Assembly (NCBI GenBank): GCA_019358855.1
Contig: JAHHII010000003.1
Span: 372,001-436,000, forward strand
Reading direction: 5' to 3'
DNA length: 64,000 nt
Source: Timaviella obliquedivisa GSE-PSE-MK23-08B
GTDB taxonomy: Bacteria; Cyanobacteriota; Cyanobacteriia; Elainellales; Elainellaceae
Shown here: positions 37,471 to 46,120 of the stretch, in pieces
Layout of the letters: the number at the start of each line of letters is the position of its first letter
How positions within the stretch are numbered: the stretch's first letter is position 1
The notes under the pieces: generated by a model
The model's input: the letters and a program-made list of their open reading frames with translations, nothing else
What the model was told of the DNA's origin: nothing
The model's database searches: none
Made by a program: the position numbers and the translations under genes

Positions 37471-37490
37471 TTGACTTACGCGTAAGTCAA
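37471..37490. promoter_or_regulatory. Perfect 20 bp palindrome upstream of hemB
   Basis: TTGACTTACG at 37471-37480 is followed directly by its exact complement CGTAAGTCAA. It stands 67 bp before the hemB start. TTGACT within it could be a -35 element, making the palindrome an operator. A remnant end of a mobile repeat is the alternative. Confidence 0.45.
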
Positions 37491-37556
37491 AGCTTTAGAC
37501 TTAATAACTATTCGTAAAATTCAGTCGATCGCCCTTTTAGTAAATCTTCTAACTCT

Positions 37557-38540
37557 ATGTTTCCTACCCAGCGTCCTCGCCGTCTCCGCAACCATCCCCA
37601 GCTTCGTCGCATGGTGCGAGAAAATATTCTGACGACCAATGATTTAATTTATCCATTATTTGCGGTATCGGGTGAGAGTTTCGCCAAAGAAGTAAAATCG
37701 ATGCCAGGTGTGTATCAGTTGTCGATCGATAAAATTGTTGAGGAAGCCAAAGAAGTCTATGACCTGGGCATTCCAGCCATTATTCTGTTTGGCATTCCTG
37801 CCGATAAAGACAACGACGCAACAGGCGCATGGCATGATCACGGCATTGTGCAGCGGGCAGCAACCGCCGTTAAAGAAGCGGTTCCAGGTTTGCTGGTGAT
37901 TGTTGATACTTGTTTGTGCGAATACACGCCTCATGGGCACTGTGGCTACTTGGAAGTGGGCGATTTGTCGGGACGGGTGCTAAATGATCCGACATTGGAA
38001 CTGTTGAAGAAAACGGCGGTTTCTCAGGCAAAAGCAGGGGCTGATATTATTGCGCCTTCGGGCATGATGGACGGCTTTGTCCAGGCAATTCGAGCAGGAC
38101 TAGATGAAGCAGGGTTTGAGGATATTCCAGTAATGTCCTATGCTGCCAAATATTCGTCTGCTTACTATGGCCCATTCCGAGATGCGGCTGAATCGGCACC
38201 GCAGTTTGGCGATCGGCGCACCTATCAAATGGATCCAGCCAACGGCACAGAAGCCCTTAAAGAAATCGCCCTCGACATTGCCGAAGGTGCAGATATGTTG
38301 ATGGTAAAACCTGCCCTGGCTTACATGGATATTATCTGGCGCGTCAAACAAGCGACCAACCTGCCCGTTGCCGCTTATAACGTATCGGGAGAATATGCGA
38401 TGGTGAAAGCCGCAGCACTTAATGGTTGGGTGGATGAAGAAAAGGTCGTAATGGAGACGTTGATCGGATTTAAACGGGCAGGTGCAGATCTAATTCTGAC
38501 CTATCACGCCAAAGATGCAGCCCGTTGGTTGAATGCTTAG
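37557..38540 (+). CDS. hemB: Porphobilinogen synthase (5-aminolevulinate dehydratase)
   Basis: Condenses two 5-aminolevulinates to porphobilinogen in the haem, chlorophyll and bilin pathway. The 327-residue product starts [21 protein letters not shown] and has the metal-binding [14 protein letters not shown]. The Schiff-base lysines lie in [19 protein letters not shown] and [13 protein letters not shown]. Length and motifs are typical. The supply of bilins it supports is relevant to the GAF-domain photoreceptor candidate in this window, but the genes are not linked. Confidence 0.97.
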   Translation: MFPTQRPRRLRNHPQLRRMVRENILTTNDLIYPLFAVSGESFAKEVKSMPGVYQLSIDKIVEEAKEVYDLGIPAIILFGIPADKDNDATGAWHDHGIVQRAATAVKEAVPGLLVIVDTCLCEYTPHGHCGYLEVGDLSGRVLNDPTLELLKKTAVSQAKAGADIIAPSGMMDGFVQAIRAGLDEAGFEDIPVMSYAAKYSSAYYGPFRDAAESAPQFGDRRTYQMDPANGTEALKEIALDIAEGADMLMVKPALAYMDIIWRVKQATNLPVAAYNVSGEYAMVKAAALNGWVDEEKVVMETLIGFKRAGADLILTYHAKDAARWLNA

Positions 38541-38559
38541 GCTGTAAGTCTCTCCACCT

Positions 38560-40785
38560 TTAGAACATCCAGCGCCGCAGCATTTCCCAGGTGTTCGGTA
38601 CATCAAGATGACTAGCGGCATAATTCCGACAGAGCAGATCTTCATCTAAAAATAGATCATGCTTTTCATTGATTTTGTTGCTGACTGTAGCGGCAAGTTC
38701 TACTGCATCCGGGGGTTTTGCCGCTGCTAGTTTTTTGAGACGCTTCCACAGATCTTTGGCGGGTAGACTGACTGTGAGCGCGATCGCCCCTTGCTCAACA
38801 GAAATATCGTTCGCCAACAATTGCACCAGCAGCGTATTCATCACCAAATTTCCCTGCCAAGGAAACAGGATCGTTTGTCGCCCATTCTCCAGCCAAAAGT
38901 TATTTTCTAGCTCATACGCCGTAAAATTCGTCCTGGCTTCCAGCAGCAAATCCCGCGCCGTTGCATCTAAAAAAGCAGGAATAGCATCAGAGCAATAAAT
39001 CTGAAACATCTCCTGCCGCACCCGATCATGAATAATCCCTGGCTCACCTCCAAAGTAAGGCACTCTGCCGCCCGAAGATTGAATCACATCTACTACCCGA
39101 TGATCGCGGTCTACCGAGAGAATTTGCCAGCGCTTTCCTGCAAAAATCAGCAGCAGCCCTTCTGTTAGTGGTGAATCGATCGGTAAGGTGCCTAGCGTTT
39201 TCCCAGCAGTTGTAATACGGAATTCTTCAGGGGTTTTGAATGCTGTATAAAAGCTGTAATGGTTAACAATGCGTTCACCTTTCAAGCCCAGCAGCAACAG
39301 CCCTTCTTGACTCTGTTGAATCAAATCTTTTTCGGCTAAACACCGCAGCAATTGAATATAAGTCGCTTGATCGATCGCCTGAAAAGCTCCTACTTTACAA
39401 AGGGTTTCCCAAGCCCAATCGGGTCGGACTCCGCCATGCTGAGCAATCAGGGAAAGCAACTGTTGCACCATTGTAGAAAGGTGAAGCTTACCTACTACTG
39501 GAGGTTCATACCAGCCTTGTAAGAGCAGATGAATGATGGCGATCGCTTGCACCAATGAGGGATGCAAAGTTGCTTCAGGATGGGTAGACGGTGTGATCTC
39601 TGGCTCAGTAATATAAATCCGCAGAATTGCCGGATCGCCCTGCCGCCGCCCCGATCGCCCTAAACGCTGCCGAGTGCTAGCGACAGAATAGGGAGTGCCA
39701 ATTTGGGCGATCGAGTTCACTGCACCGACATCAATGCCCAACTCTAAAGTCGAAGTACAAATTACATTTGCAGGACGATTTCGTTCTTTAAGAGCTTCCT
39801 CCGCAGCCTCTCGCAACTCCTTCGACAAGCTACCGTGATGGGGCATAAATTCGTTAGGAACACGATGATCGTCACATAATCGACCTAGCCAGTCAGCGTA
39901 TTGCTCTACATCTTGGCGGCGATTAATAAAGATGAGATTCTTCTCTCCCCGCAATACTTTAAATAGATGCTTAGCAATATCAATTTCGTTCCTAGAGTAT
40001 TCCGCCTCGCGTTCCTGGTTAATATCATCAATAAAGATATCAGGCGCAACTTTTCGATATCCTCGAATTTGTAACTTAATCTCCTGCCCTTCCTCAGAAG
40101 ATTGAATTAATTGGACTAAATTGGATTCTCCAGTGCGTAGATAATCTTTTGCTAAATTCATTTCTCCGAGTGTAGCGCTTAGTCCAATCCGAGGAATGCG
40201 ACGATCGATCGACTTTTCTAAACGGTGAAGCAGCGATCGCAACTGTTGTCCCCGCTCCGTTCCAATAAACGAGTGCAACTCATCCACCACCACGTACTGC
40301 AACGCTGCAAAAATCCTGGGTAGCTCATGTCCCTTACCTACGAACATTGCTTCTAATGACTCTGGCGTAATCAACAAAATTCCCGTAGGTTTCTTCAACA
40401 ACCGCTGCTTCCGCCCTGAATCCACATCTCCATGCCACGCCTGCACAGGAATCTCCAACCGTTCTCCCAGTTCAGATAAACGATACTGCTGATCGTTGAT
40501 TAATGCCTTGAGCGGACTTAAATATAAAACCTGAATTCCACTTTTAGAAATCTCTGAAGACTCCTCAGCCAGCTTAGAAAAAATCGGCAAAAACGCCGCC
40601 TCAGTTTTACCGCCTGCTGTCGCTGCCGCAAGAATTAAGTCGGTAGTGCCAGTGAGAATGGGGGCGATCGCCCGCTCCTGAATATCGTGCAATTCCGCCC
40701 AGCGCTGTTCCCAGATCCATCGCTGCACCTGTTCGTGCAGACGATGGAAACCCGAAGAAGTTGGATTTGGGGGAGGAGTGGGCAT
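38560..40785 (-). CDS. Lhr-like superfamily 2 DEAD/DEAH helicase
   Basis: 741-residue helicase. It has Walker A AAATAGGKTEAAFLP, motif Ia LYLSPLKALINDQ, the ITPESLEAM strand, motif II as DELH, motif III GLSATLGE, and motifs IV-VI including TSTLELGIDVGAVN and RQRLGRSGRR. A C-terminal part of about 330 residues resembles the Lhr-core winged-helix and beta region (QILSVDRDHRVVDV, ARDLLLEAR). Shorter than full Lhr (about 1500). Relatives occur both as housekeeping repair helicases and beside phage-defence genes; no defence partner is adjacent here. Convergent with hemB. Confidence 0.85.
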   Translation of the reverse strand: MPTPPPNPTSSGFHRLHEQVQRWIWEQRWAELHDIQERAIAPILTGTTDLILAAATAGGKTEAAFLPIFSKLAEESSEISKSGIQVLYLSPLKALINDQQYRLSELGERLEIPVQAWHGDVDSGRKQRLLKKPTGILLITPESLEAMFVGKGHELPRIFAALQYVVVDELHSFIGTERGQQLRSLLHRLEKSIDRRIPRIGLSATLGEMNLAKDYLRTGESNLVQLIQSSEEGQEIKLQIRGYRKVAPDIFIDDINQEREAEYSRNEIDIAKHLFKVLRGEKNLIFINRRQDVEQYADWLGRLCDDHRVPNEFMPHHGSLSKELREAAEEALKERNRPANVICTSTLELGIDVGAVNSIAQIGTPYSVASTRQRLGRSGRRQGDPAILRIYITEPEITPSTHPEATLHPSLVQAIAIIHLLLQGWYEPPVVGKLHLSTMVQQLLSLIAQHGGVRPDWAWETLCKVGAFQAIDQATYIQLLRCLAEKDLIQQSQEGLLLLGLKGERIVNHYSFYTAFKTPEEFRITTAGKTLGTLPIDSPLTEGLLLIFAGKRWQILSVDRDHRVVDVIQSSGGRVPYFGGEPGIIHDRVRQEMFQIYCSDAIPAFLDATARDLLLEARTNFTAYELENNFWLENGRQTILFPWQGNLVMNTLLVQLLANDISVEQGAIALTVSLPAKDLWKRLKKLAAAKPPDAVELAATVSNKINEKHDLFLDEDLLCRNYAASHLDVPNTWEMLRRWMF

Positions 40786-40817
40786 GAATCATTGTAAAAT
40801 CTCTCTTCATTGTAGAA

Positions 40818-41087
40818 TCAATCCTGCGACTCTTCAGCCTCCATCTCTTCAACCCTAATCTCATCATCCAGCGCCTGGATCGCCAGCAGCAACGCTTCCT
40901 CCTGCTCTTCAAACTCTTCTTCAGGAATATCGCCCATATCAAACGCTAGTTGCAACGACAACAGCCGCTTGCTCAAATTTTCCGTCTCATCGAGTTCAGT
41001 ACTAGCTCTCTCTAATATTTTTTCACCAATCCAAGCAATCCCGCTCAGTGGAGCCGTAAACGGTGCCGTCAACAAATCAAAAAACAT
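40818..41087 (-). CDS. gvpG: Gas vesicle protein GvpG
   Basis: Small accessory protein of gas vesicle assembly, 89 residues, with the family start FFDLLTAPFTAPLSGIAWIG, then EKILERASTE and a Glu-rich helix LAFDMGDIPEEEFEEQE. I chose the ATG at 41087 because GGAGGAGTC sits just upstream and family members begin at MFFDLL; a longer frame reaches 41111. Last gene of the gvp run on this strand. Coiled, acidic character agrees with a chaperone-type role. Confidence 0.9.
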   Translation of the reverse strand: MFFDLLTAPFTAPLSGIAWIGEKILERASTELDETENLSKRLLSLQLAFDMGDIPEEEFEEQEEALLLAIQALDDEIRVEEMEAEESQD

Positions 41088-41112
41088 AAGACTCCTCCAA
41101 AGAACAACCACC

Positions 41113-41163
41113 CTAACTCCCCTTCAAAGTCCCTTTCCTTTAGGAGAGGGATTTAGGGAGAGG
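41113..41163. repeat. Dispersed cyanobacterial palindromic repeat unit
   Basis: C-rich/purine-rich inverted sequence (CCCCTTCAAAGTCCC, then CCTTTAGGAGAGGG and ATTTAGGGAGAGG) of the type scattered in cyanobacterial genomes. It separates gvpF from gvpG. The CTTCAAAGTCCC and ATTTAGGG words are shared with the MITE interior at about 15570-15605. Confidence 0.5.
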
Positions 41164-41176
41164 TCTCTTCACCCAA

Positions 41177-41911
41177 TCACACCAACTGTGCAAAATTAAA
41201 TGGTGCAGTGAAATTGTTATATCGAATCCGCAAACGCTTCTCAAATCGCAGATCTAGCGCCTCTACCTGCTCACTAAACTCCGGCTCCGACTCCCAAGGA
41301 ATCAAATAAGCTGCGTTGTAAATCATGCTATCCGTCAACAAATCATTCTCAATCTGTTCAATCGCCAACGGATTCAAATTCTCTTGAAATGCCTGAATAA
41401 TATTCTGCTTCCGTTCACCCATTTCAGCCTCGATCGCCTGCCCAATTTTGACAATCTGATCCATACTTAGCGACTGTCCTTCCAAGCGATCGCGCTCTGT
41501 TCGCAACCCCTCATTCTCCAACATCAAATTTTCCAACTCTTGATCCGCTTCCCAAAAAATCTTGACGCTGACTTCTCGCCGCCCTTCCAACTTAGAAAAA
41601 AGCCCCTTCAGGTTTTCACTCTGAGTCTTAATCAACTGGCTTTCAACCGTCGTCCAATCATCGACAATCAGCCCAAATTGCAACGGCAAAAGAGTCCGAT
41701 GTCCCTGTTCCATTGCTTGTTCTAGCACGCGCTCATGCCCTAGCAAATTACGACGACTTGCTAAATATCTGTTCTGTTGCGCCTCGGAATAGAGAAACGT
41801 AAACTCGTTCACTGTATGGGACTGAACGGGTTGGCGATCGAGTCCCTCTAGCGTTATTTCATGAACCCCTGTAGCCGGAAAAATGCCGTATAAATAAAGT
41901 CCACATCCCAT
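41177..41911 (-). CDS. gvpF: Gas vesicle protein GvpF/GvpL
   Basis: 244-residue GvpF/L-family protein: GLYLYGIFPATGVHEI at the start, a first domain to about residue 100 (TLLPLQFGLIVDDW), a coiled-coil stretch (ENEGLRTERDRLEG) and a C-terminal ferredoxin-like domain ending RLRIRYNNFTAPFNFAQL. Cyanobacterial GvpF is structural and sits on the inner face of the vesicle wall during assembly. Sits between gvpK and gvpG. Confidence 0.93.
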   Translation of the reverse strand: MGCGLYLYGIFPATGVHEITLEGLDRQPVQSHTVNEFTFLYSEAQQNRYLASRRNLLGHERVLEQAMEQGHRTLLPLQFGLIVDDWTTVESQLIKTQSENLKGLFSKLEGRREVSVKIFWEADQELENLMLENEGLRTERDRLEGQSLSMDQIVKIGQAIEAEMGERKQNIIQAFQENLNPLAIEQIENDLLTDSMIYNAAYLIPWESEPEFSEQVEALDLRFEKRLRIRYNNFTAPFNFAQLV

Positions 41912-42004
41912 ACATTCACCTAGAGCGATCGCGTCCCTATGAGGCTACCCAGCAATATCTCTTGAACATCCATCTCGCATTATTTCGATACTTAATTTTG
42001 GCTC

Positions 42005-42478
42005 CTAACCAATCGGTTGAGAAGTTAACACGAGTCGTAGCTTTGCATGAATTAAGTTGATTTGAGCTAGCCCTAAATCAATGTTTCCCTCTACGACAAT
42101 CCCGACGTTAAGAAGGCGATCGAGCAATTCTAAAATCGACGGATTTGCCGAATGAGTTCCCGGATAATAGCCCCCAGACTGAGGAAATAACGTGCCAATA
42201 TCGCCCAAATCAATATTAAGATCAGCCAGATCAATTTCAAATATTTCGCACAAATTGATAATTTGCTCTTCTAACTTGCGAACACTTTCTGCCGCTCGTT
42301 CTAAGTCAGATTCGCTCAAATCGCCCGACTCCATCCGCCGAATCACCTGTGCCTCCATTAGTTGCCGCACTAGCTCTACAACTGTTAGTAACAGCGGAGC
42401 TAGCCCTGCGTCTTTCTTCTTAGGAAACTCTAGACCAGATGCAGGCATTGCTTGAATTTGAGAATTCGTCAGAGACAT
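42005..42478 (-). CDS. gvpK: Gas vesicle protein GvpK
   Basis: 157 residues with GLAPLLLTVVELVRQLMEAQ, RRMESGDLSESDLERAAESV and EIDLADLNIDLGDIGTL, the GvpK pattern. It then has a second, GvpA-like C-terminal stretch (ILELLDRLLNVGIVVEGNID, then LGLAQINLIHAKLRLVL). Essential accessory factor in gas vesicle formation. Separated from gvpJ by 213 bp, the only sizeable gap in the operon. Confidence 0.94.
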   Translation of the reverse strand: MSLTNSQIQAMPASGLEFPKKKDAGLAPLLLTVVELVRQLMEAQVIRRMESGDLSESDLERAAESVRKLEEQIINLCEIFEIDLADLNIDLGDIGTLFPQSGGYYPGTHSANPSILELLDRLLNVGIVVEGNIDLGLAQINLIHAKLRLVLTSQPIG

Positions 42479-42506
42479 TCAACCCTCGGTTCGAGATAAA
42501 ACTGCG

Positions 42507-42620
42507 CTACCGATCGTTCATTTGCTGATTGCGAATTTGGCGGCGCGTTTCATGGTTCACCATCTGACTGTACCCAGCCATCATTCTTCCCCGATCCACT
42601 GCTTGGCTAGAGATCTCCAT
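42507..42620 (-). CDS. Possible 37-residue ORF between gvpJ and gvpK
   Basis: In the only large gap of the gvp operon, an ATG at 42620 opens a frame of 37 codons containing RGRMMAGYSQMVNHETRRQI and ending RNQQMNDR. It is basic and predicted helical. I do not recognise it. It could be a genuine small protein or the relic of a deleted gene. Nothing but its position supports it. Confidence 0.25.
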   Translation of the reverse strand: MEISSQAVDRGRMMAGYSQMVNHETRRQIRNQQMNDR

Positions 42621-42691
42621 AATGCTAGATATGGCTCAAAAGCTGGGAATGGTTCGGCTAGTTAGCACTTGTTTCATTGTTTTAACGCTGA

Positions 42692-43018
42692 TCATGTCGA
42701 TTCCCTACTGAGTACTTTTAGCTGACCTTCCAAACTCTCAATCCTTGCCTGCAACTGACGATTCGCTTCAAGCATCTGTTGCGACTGACTGCTAAGGTAC
42801 GGATCGCTTTCCCACCAGTTAATTCCAATTTCTTTTGCCTTATCAACCGATGAAATGAGCAGCCGAATCCGAATGCTCAGGAGTTCGGTAGAACCCACCG
42901 AAACAGAAATATCTCCAGCAATGACAATACCTTTATCTAGCACGCGCTCTAGCACATCTGCCAAGCTAGAGCCTTGAGTGGACGTTGTAATGGCGCGACC
43001 TGCGGGGGATGCAGTCAT
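42692..43018 (-). CDS. gvpJ: Gas vesicle protein GvpJ
   Basis: 108-residue GvpA-family minor wall protein. It has SSLADVLERVLDKGIVIAGD, then ISVSVGSTELLSIRIRLLI, which is the GvpA fold, followed by an extra helical tail (QQMLEANRQLQARIESLEGQ) absent in GvpA. Probably forms caps or nucleates the vesicle. Starts 5 bp after gvpN ends, so co-translated with it. Confidence 0.94.
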   Translation of the reverse strand: MTASPAGRAITTSTQGSSLADVLERVLDKGIVIAGDISVSVGSTELLSIRIRLLISSVDKAKEIGINWWESDPYLSSQSQQMLEANRQLQARIESLEGQLKVLSREST

Positions 43019-43023
43019 GGTAA

Positions 43024-44322
43024 TTATTCCTCTGAGGTATGAATGCGGTAAGAGGCTTGCTTTCTAGAACCGTTCTGAGAGATGGTTAGTCCTTTGGCTG
43101 TTAAAGCTTGCAGCGCATTTGCTACATCCGATCGCCTAATGCCTAATGCAGACTGAATTTCAAACGGACGCGCTTCCTGCTGTTGCTGCAAATATTCGTA
43201 GATTTCCTGTTGATACGGCACGGACAAGCTTTCTTCTTTGCTATCAACAGAATCAAAATCGATAGAATCCAGGTTGGGTTCGGGCGAGTCGTCTAGATTC
43301 ATTAAATCATTGAAGATTGCGAGGCGATCGCCTGGAATTGATGGCAGTATTTCATTGAGTTCTATTTCATGAAATTCAAGAACTGGTGCATCCAACTCGT
43401 CATGAAGAGCGATCGGCAGAGAAACCTGAAGCGTATCATTAGCAATAAAGCTGTTGAAGATTTCCCATAAAATATGAGTGGCTTCCTCTAAAGGTAAGGC
43501 TGTGCGAGAGAGCAAGAGATCCTGACAAATATCTCGAAATTCTGCGTTCTCTGGCATCACCATGACTTCATGTTCATGACAAACCTTGCCGATCATTAAA
43601 CACGATCGCAAGCCTGATGATCTTTCATTCGCTGTTCTTTTGCGAAATGCTTTAACGATCTGTACAATTGCTACGGCGCTTTCTCGATCAATCCCTGTTT
43701 TTTGAACCACAATTTCTTGCTGCGTCAGTTCATCGGGTTCAGGGATATTGATAGTAATCAGGCGATCGAGTAAAGCATCTTGAGTCGAATGAACCCCGCA
43801 GTATTCTTCAGGATTGGAGGTAAAAATACCTCGAAAATGAGGGCTGACTCGGACGTATTCTGACCGATCTTTGTTAGGTGGCAAAACCAGAAGTTTCTCT
43901 TCCAATGCAGAGAGCAGAACATTATTAACTTCGGGACGCGATCGATTAAATTCATCATAAACGAGCGTAAAGCCCTCTCTACAAGCCAATGTCAGCCGAG
44001 AATCGACCCAATTGTGACGCAGTTCATCCTCAACTTTAACGACACTATGAATAAAATTATCAACAACTTTCTTCCGGGTGTAACCCGTTTGATTACCAAT
44101 TAAATCCGAGGTTTTGAACTCGTCATCACCAAACATCAGCATGATGGGGCGTGCCAGCAGGTCGGCAAGGTGAAGCGCCAACGTGGTCTTGCCAGTGCCA
44201 GCAGGCCCTCGTAGATGCACAGAATATCCTGATTGCAGGTAGCGTAAGGCGCGGGTAGCAACTCGCTGAATGGCGGGAGTACTGACGAATTGCCGGGGAT
44301 TGGCTTTTAAGACGGTGGTCAC
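43024..44322 (-). CDS. gvpN: Gas vesicle AAA+ ATPase GvpN with extra C-terminal winged-helix-like domain
   Basis: 432 residues. The AAA+ part (1-310) has Walker [21 protein letters not shown], Walker [12 protein letters not shown], sensor 1 [10 protein letters not shown] and an arginine-rich second sensor region, as in GvpN, which uses ATP for vesicle enlargement. GvpN is usually near 300-350 residues; here an acidic linker ([20 protein letters not shown]) leads to a domain of about 60 residues, [20 protein letters not shown], then [20 protein letters not shown] and SYRI, which looks like a winged helix. The same type of domain ends the neighbouring GvpC. Overlaps gvpC by 4 nt. Confidence 0.93.
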   Translation of the reverse strand: MTTVLKANPRQFVSTPAIQRVATRALRYLQSGYSVHLRGPAGTGKTTLALHLADLLARPIMLMFGDDEFKTSDLIGNQTGYTRKKVVDNFIHSVVKVEDELRHNWVDSRLTLACREGFTLVYDEFNRSRPEVNNVLLSALEEKLLVLPPNKDRSEYVRVSPHFRGIFTSNPEEYCGVHSTQDALLDRLITINIPEPDELTQQEIVVQKTGIDRESAVAIVQIVKAFRKRTANERSSGLRSCLMIGKVCHEHEVMVMPENAEFRDICQDLLLSRTALPLEEATHILWEIFNSFIANDTLQVSLPIALHDELDAPVLEFHEIELNEILPSIPGDRLAIFNDLMNLDDSPEPNLDSIDFDSVDSKEESLSVPYQQEIYEYLQQQQEARPFEIQSALGIRRSDVANALQALTAKGLTISQNGSRKQASYRIHTSEE

Positions 44323-45440
44323 AGGGAAATTTCCTCTTGAGCTAGGTAAACGCGATCGCGCTGTGTAATCAACCCTTGCTTAATTAAGGCGCGCAGACTA
44401 TCAACAGTCTGTGAACGATTAATACCCAAAGCAGACTGAATTTCAGTCAGTCGGGCACCCTCAATTTGCTTGATGTGGCTATAAATCTTCTGCTCCAGCA
44501 ACTCGTTATCTTGCTGTAAGGTTGGCTGTGTGGGCGGTTGTACGGCAACAGCAGCTTTAATAGTTGCTACAGCAGCTACAGGTATGTCGCTAGAGATTTT
44601 CGTTATAGGTGGCTTGGTAGATTGAGCAATGGGTTGAGCGATAGGCGTTGGTGCAAGTTCTTGTGTGGCTCGATCGCTCCTAGGCTGAGTAGGTTTTTGA
44701 ACAGTAGGCTTTAATTGCTGAATTACCTGATTGCCCCAAACGCTCTCATGAAGGCTGTTGCAGTATGCTCTTAGCTCAGCACGAAACCCTGAGAGTTGTT
44801 GAAAGAGTTCTGCTGTTTCTGCTAAACGGCGATCTCGGCTTTCCTGCAACATTTGCTCCATCTGCTGGCCTCGTTCTTTCCGGGCTAGCTCCAGTTCTGC
44901 TAAATAGGCTTGTACCTGCTCCTGCAAAGACGCAATATAAATCGCCAGGTTTTGCATCAACTGAATTTGATTCTGATGGCGTTGTTGTTGGCAATTGTTT
45001 AGAAAAGTTTGGGTTTCTGATTGGGAATGTTGCATTTGGGCGTGCAAATTCTTTCGTAAAACTTGCACTGAATAATTAAGTTCAGCATGAAATGCCGACA
45101 AGTCTTGAGCTAATTCTTGAGACATTAAAGAGCGATCGGCAGCAGTGGTTTCTAAAAAGTCAGCGGTTTGCTGCTGTAACGCTTGAGCAAAGGCATGAAG
45201 CTGATGGGATAGTTGCACTGATCGCAATTGGCGATCGAGGCTTACATCAGTTAAAAAATCTTGAGTTTCTTGCTGAAGAGAGTGCTGAAACAGATTGAGG
45301 TCACGACGCAATGCAGCAGCCTTTGACTGACGTTCTTGTTGACATCTAGTTAAAGATTCGCGGACTTGCTGTTGTCGTTGCACCAATTCTTGTTGCCGCT
45401 GTTTTTTTTGCGATTGCCAAGAGGCTTTAAGAGAAACCAC
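44319..45440 (-). CDS. gvpC: Gas vesicle outer-surface protein GvpC with C-terminal winged-helix-like domain
   Basis: 373 residues, longer than the roughly 160-200 of well-studied GvpC. Residues 1-230 are an all-helical, Gln-rich array of about six diverged 33-residue-like repeats (units ending F-L-T/E-x-x-x-x-D-R, such as [20 protein letters not shown] and [20 protein letters not shown]), the stiffening layer outside the vesicle. A Pro/Thr/Ala linker (about 240-315) follows. Then comes [40 protein letters not shown] and GLI, a winged-helix-like domain similar to that at the GvpN end. Second gene of the operon, after gvpA. Confidence 0.85.
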   Translation of the reverse strand: MVSLKASWQSQKKQRQQELVQRQQQVRESLTRCQQERQSKAAALRRDLNLFQHSLQQETQDFLTDVSLDRQLRSVQLSHQLHAFAQALQQQTADFLETTAADRSLMSQELAQDLSAFHAELNYSVQVLRKNLHAQMQHSQSETQTFLNNCQQQRHQNQIQLMQNLAIYIASLQEQVQAYLAELELARKERGQQMEQMLQESRDRRLAETAELFQQLSGFRAELRAYCNSLHESVWGNQVIQQLKPTVQKPTQPRSDRATQELAPTPIAQPIAQSTKPPITKISSDIPVAAVATIKAAVAVQPPTQPTLQQDNELLEQKIYSHIKQIEGARLTEIQSALGINRSQTVDSLRALIKQGLITQRDRVYLAQEEISL

Positions 45441-45469
45441 GAATTTTCCTCTAAATAAATGTTGAAAAT

Positions 45470-45508
45470 CAGCCTCATTAAATAGACCATTGCTATCTAA
45501 TGAGGCTG
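45470..45508 (-). terminator. Hairpin immediately downstream of gvpA
   Basis: A perfect 11 bp stem (CAGCCTCATTA at 45470-45480 with TAATGAGGCTG at 45498-45508, 17 nt loop) starts 9 nt after the gvpA stop on the minus strand. No T-run follows. Partial termination or 3' protection would explain much higher GvpA than GvpC, as the structure needs. Confidence 0.6.
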
Positions 45509-45517
45509 TGCGGTTAC

Positions 45518-45736
45518 CTAGGCGTTAGGAACAGCAGCTTGCGAAGTTAGTCCGACGGCTTCAGCATACTTCAGGTAGGTTTCAACTGAAGCGATCACAA
45601 CCCGGGCTTCAATTGCTAGCAGTTCAATTCCGACGAGAGAGACCCGAACCCAAGCATCAATGACAATTCCTTTATCAAGAATGCGATCGACAACTTCAGC
45701 CAAACTAGAGGAGGAGTTTACTTTTTCGACAGCCAT
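45518..45736 (-). CDS. gvpA: Major gas vesicle structural protein GvpA
   Basis: 72-residue hydrophobic wall protein, nearly identical in pattern to other cyanobacterial Gvp[21 protein letters not shown], then [20 protein letters not shown] and [20 protein letters not shown]. It assembles as ribs of the gas-filled shell. I use the ATG at 45736 with AAAAGGTGAC just upstream; the frame extends to 45745. One copy only in this window. First gene of the operon gvpA-C-N-J-K-F-G; gvpV and gvpW are not seen nearby. Confidence 0.97.
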   Translation of the reverse strand: MAVEKVNSSSSLAEVVDRILDKGIVIDAWVRVSLVGIELLAIEARVVIASVETYLKYAEAVGLTSQAAVPNA

Positions 45737-46120
45737 ATTAGTCACCTTTTAAATGTTTTTGGGGATTGTATAGATGCCTTTCTCAATCGGCAGGCATTTC
45801 TCTAAAAACAGAGATATGTACATCCTTCCCAGGTTTCAAATAGGGCTAACATTGCGGATTTTTGTAACGTTATATTTCGCATTTTCCTGCCCCACGATTC
45901 TCTTGATCGGGTTAGCTTGTCTAAAGAAATGGGCAGGCTATTAGTTAAGGTTTCTGAGGACTAGAGTAACAAGTTTAGCTAACGACAAAAATTGAATTTC
46001 TCTTTGTTTTGCAGTTAGGTAACTTGTCTAGATTTAGGAAGTTTTATGCAGCGATGTCATGGATCTGTCTGCTGAAGTTCATATTAACTGTTGTACGCTT
46101 TGAAATGGTAATTAAATATT
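45737..46120. promoter_or_regulatory. Divergent promoter region of gvp and phototaxis operons
   Basis: 384 bp between gvpA (minus) and the PATAN-REC gene (plus). On the gvpA side an inverted repeat ATGCCT (45774-45779) and AGGCAT (45792-45797) lies next to a TATACA-like box and may be an operator. The plus-side 200 bp are AT-rich (TAATTAAATATT just before the ATG, no clear ribosome site). No gene is seen in it. Confidence 0.45.

Noticed and set aside
38560-40785. Lhr-like helicase as part of a phage-defence island
   Set aside because: Neighbours are hemB and gas vesicle genes; no methylase, nuclease or BREX/DISARM-type partner is present.
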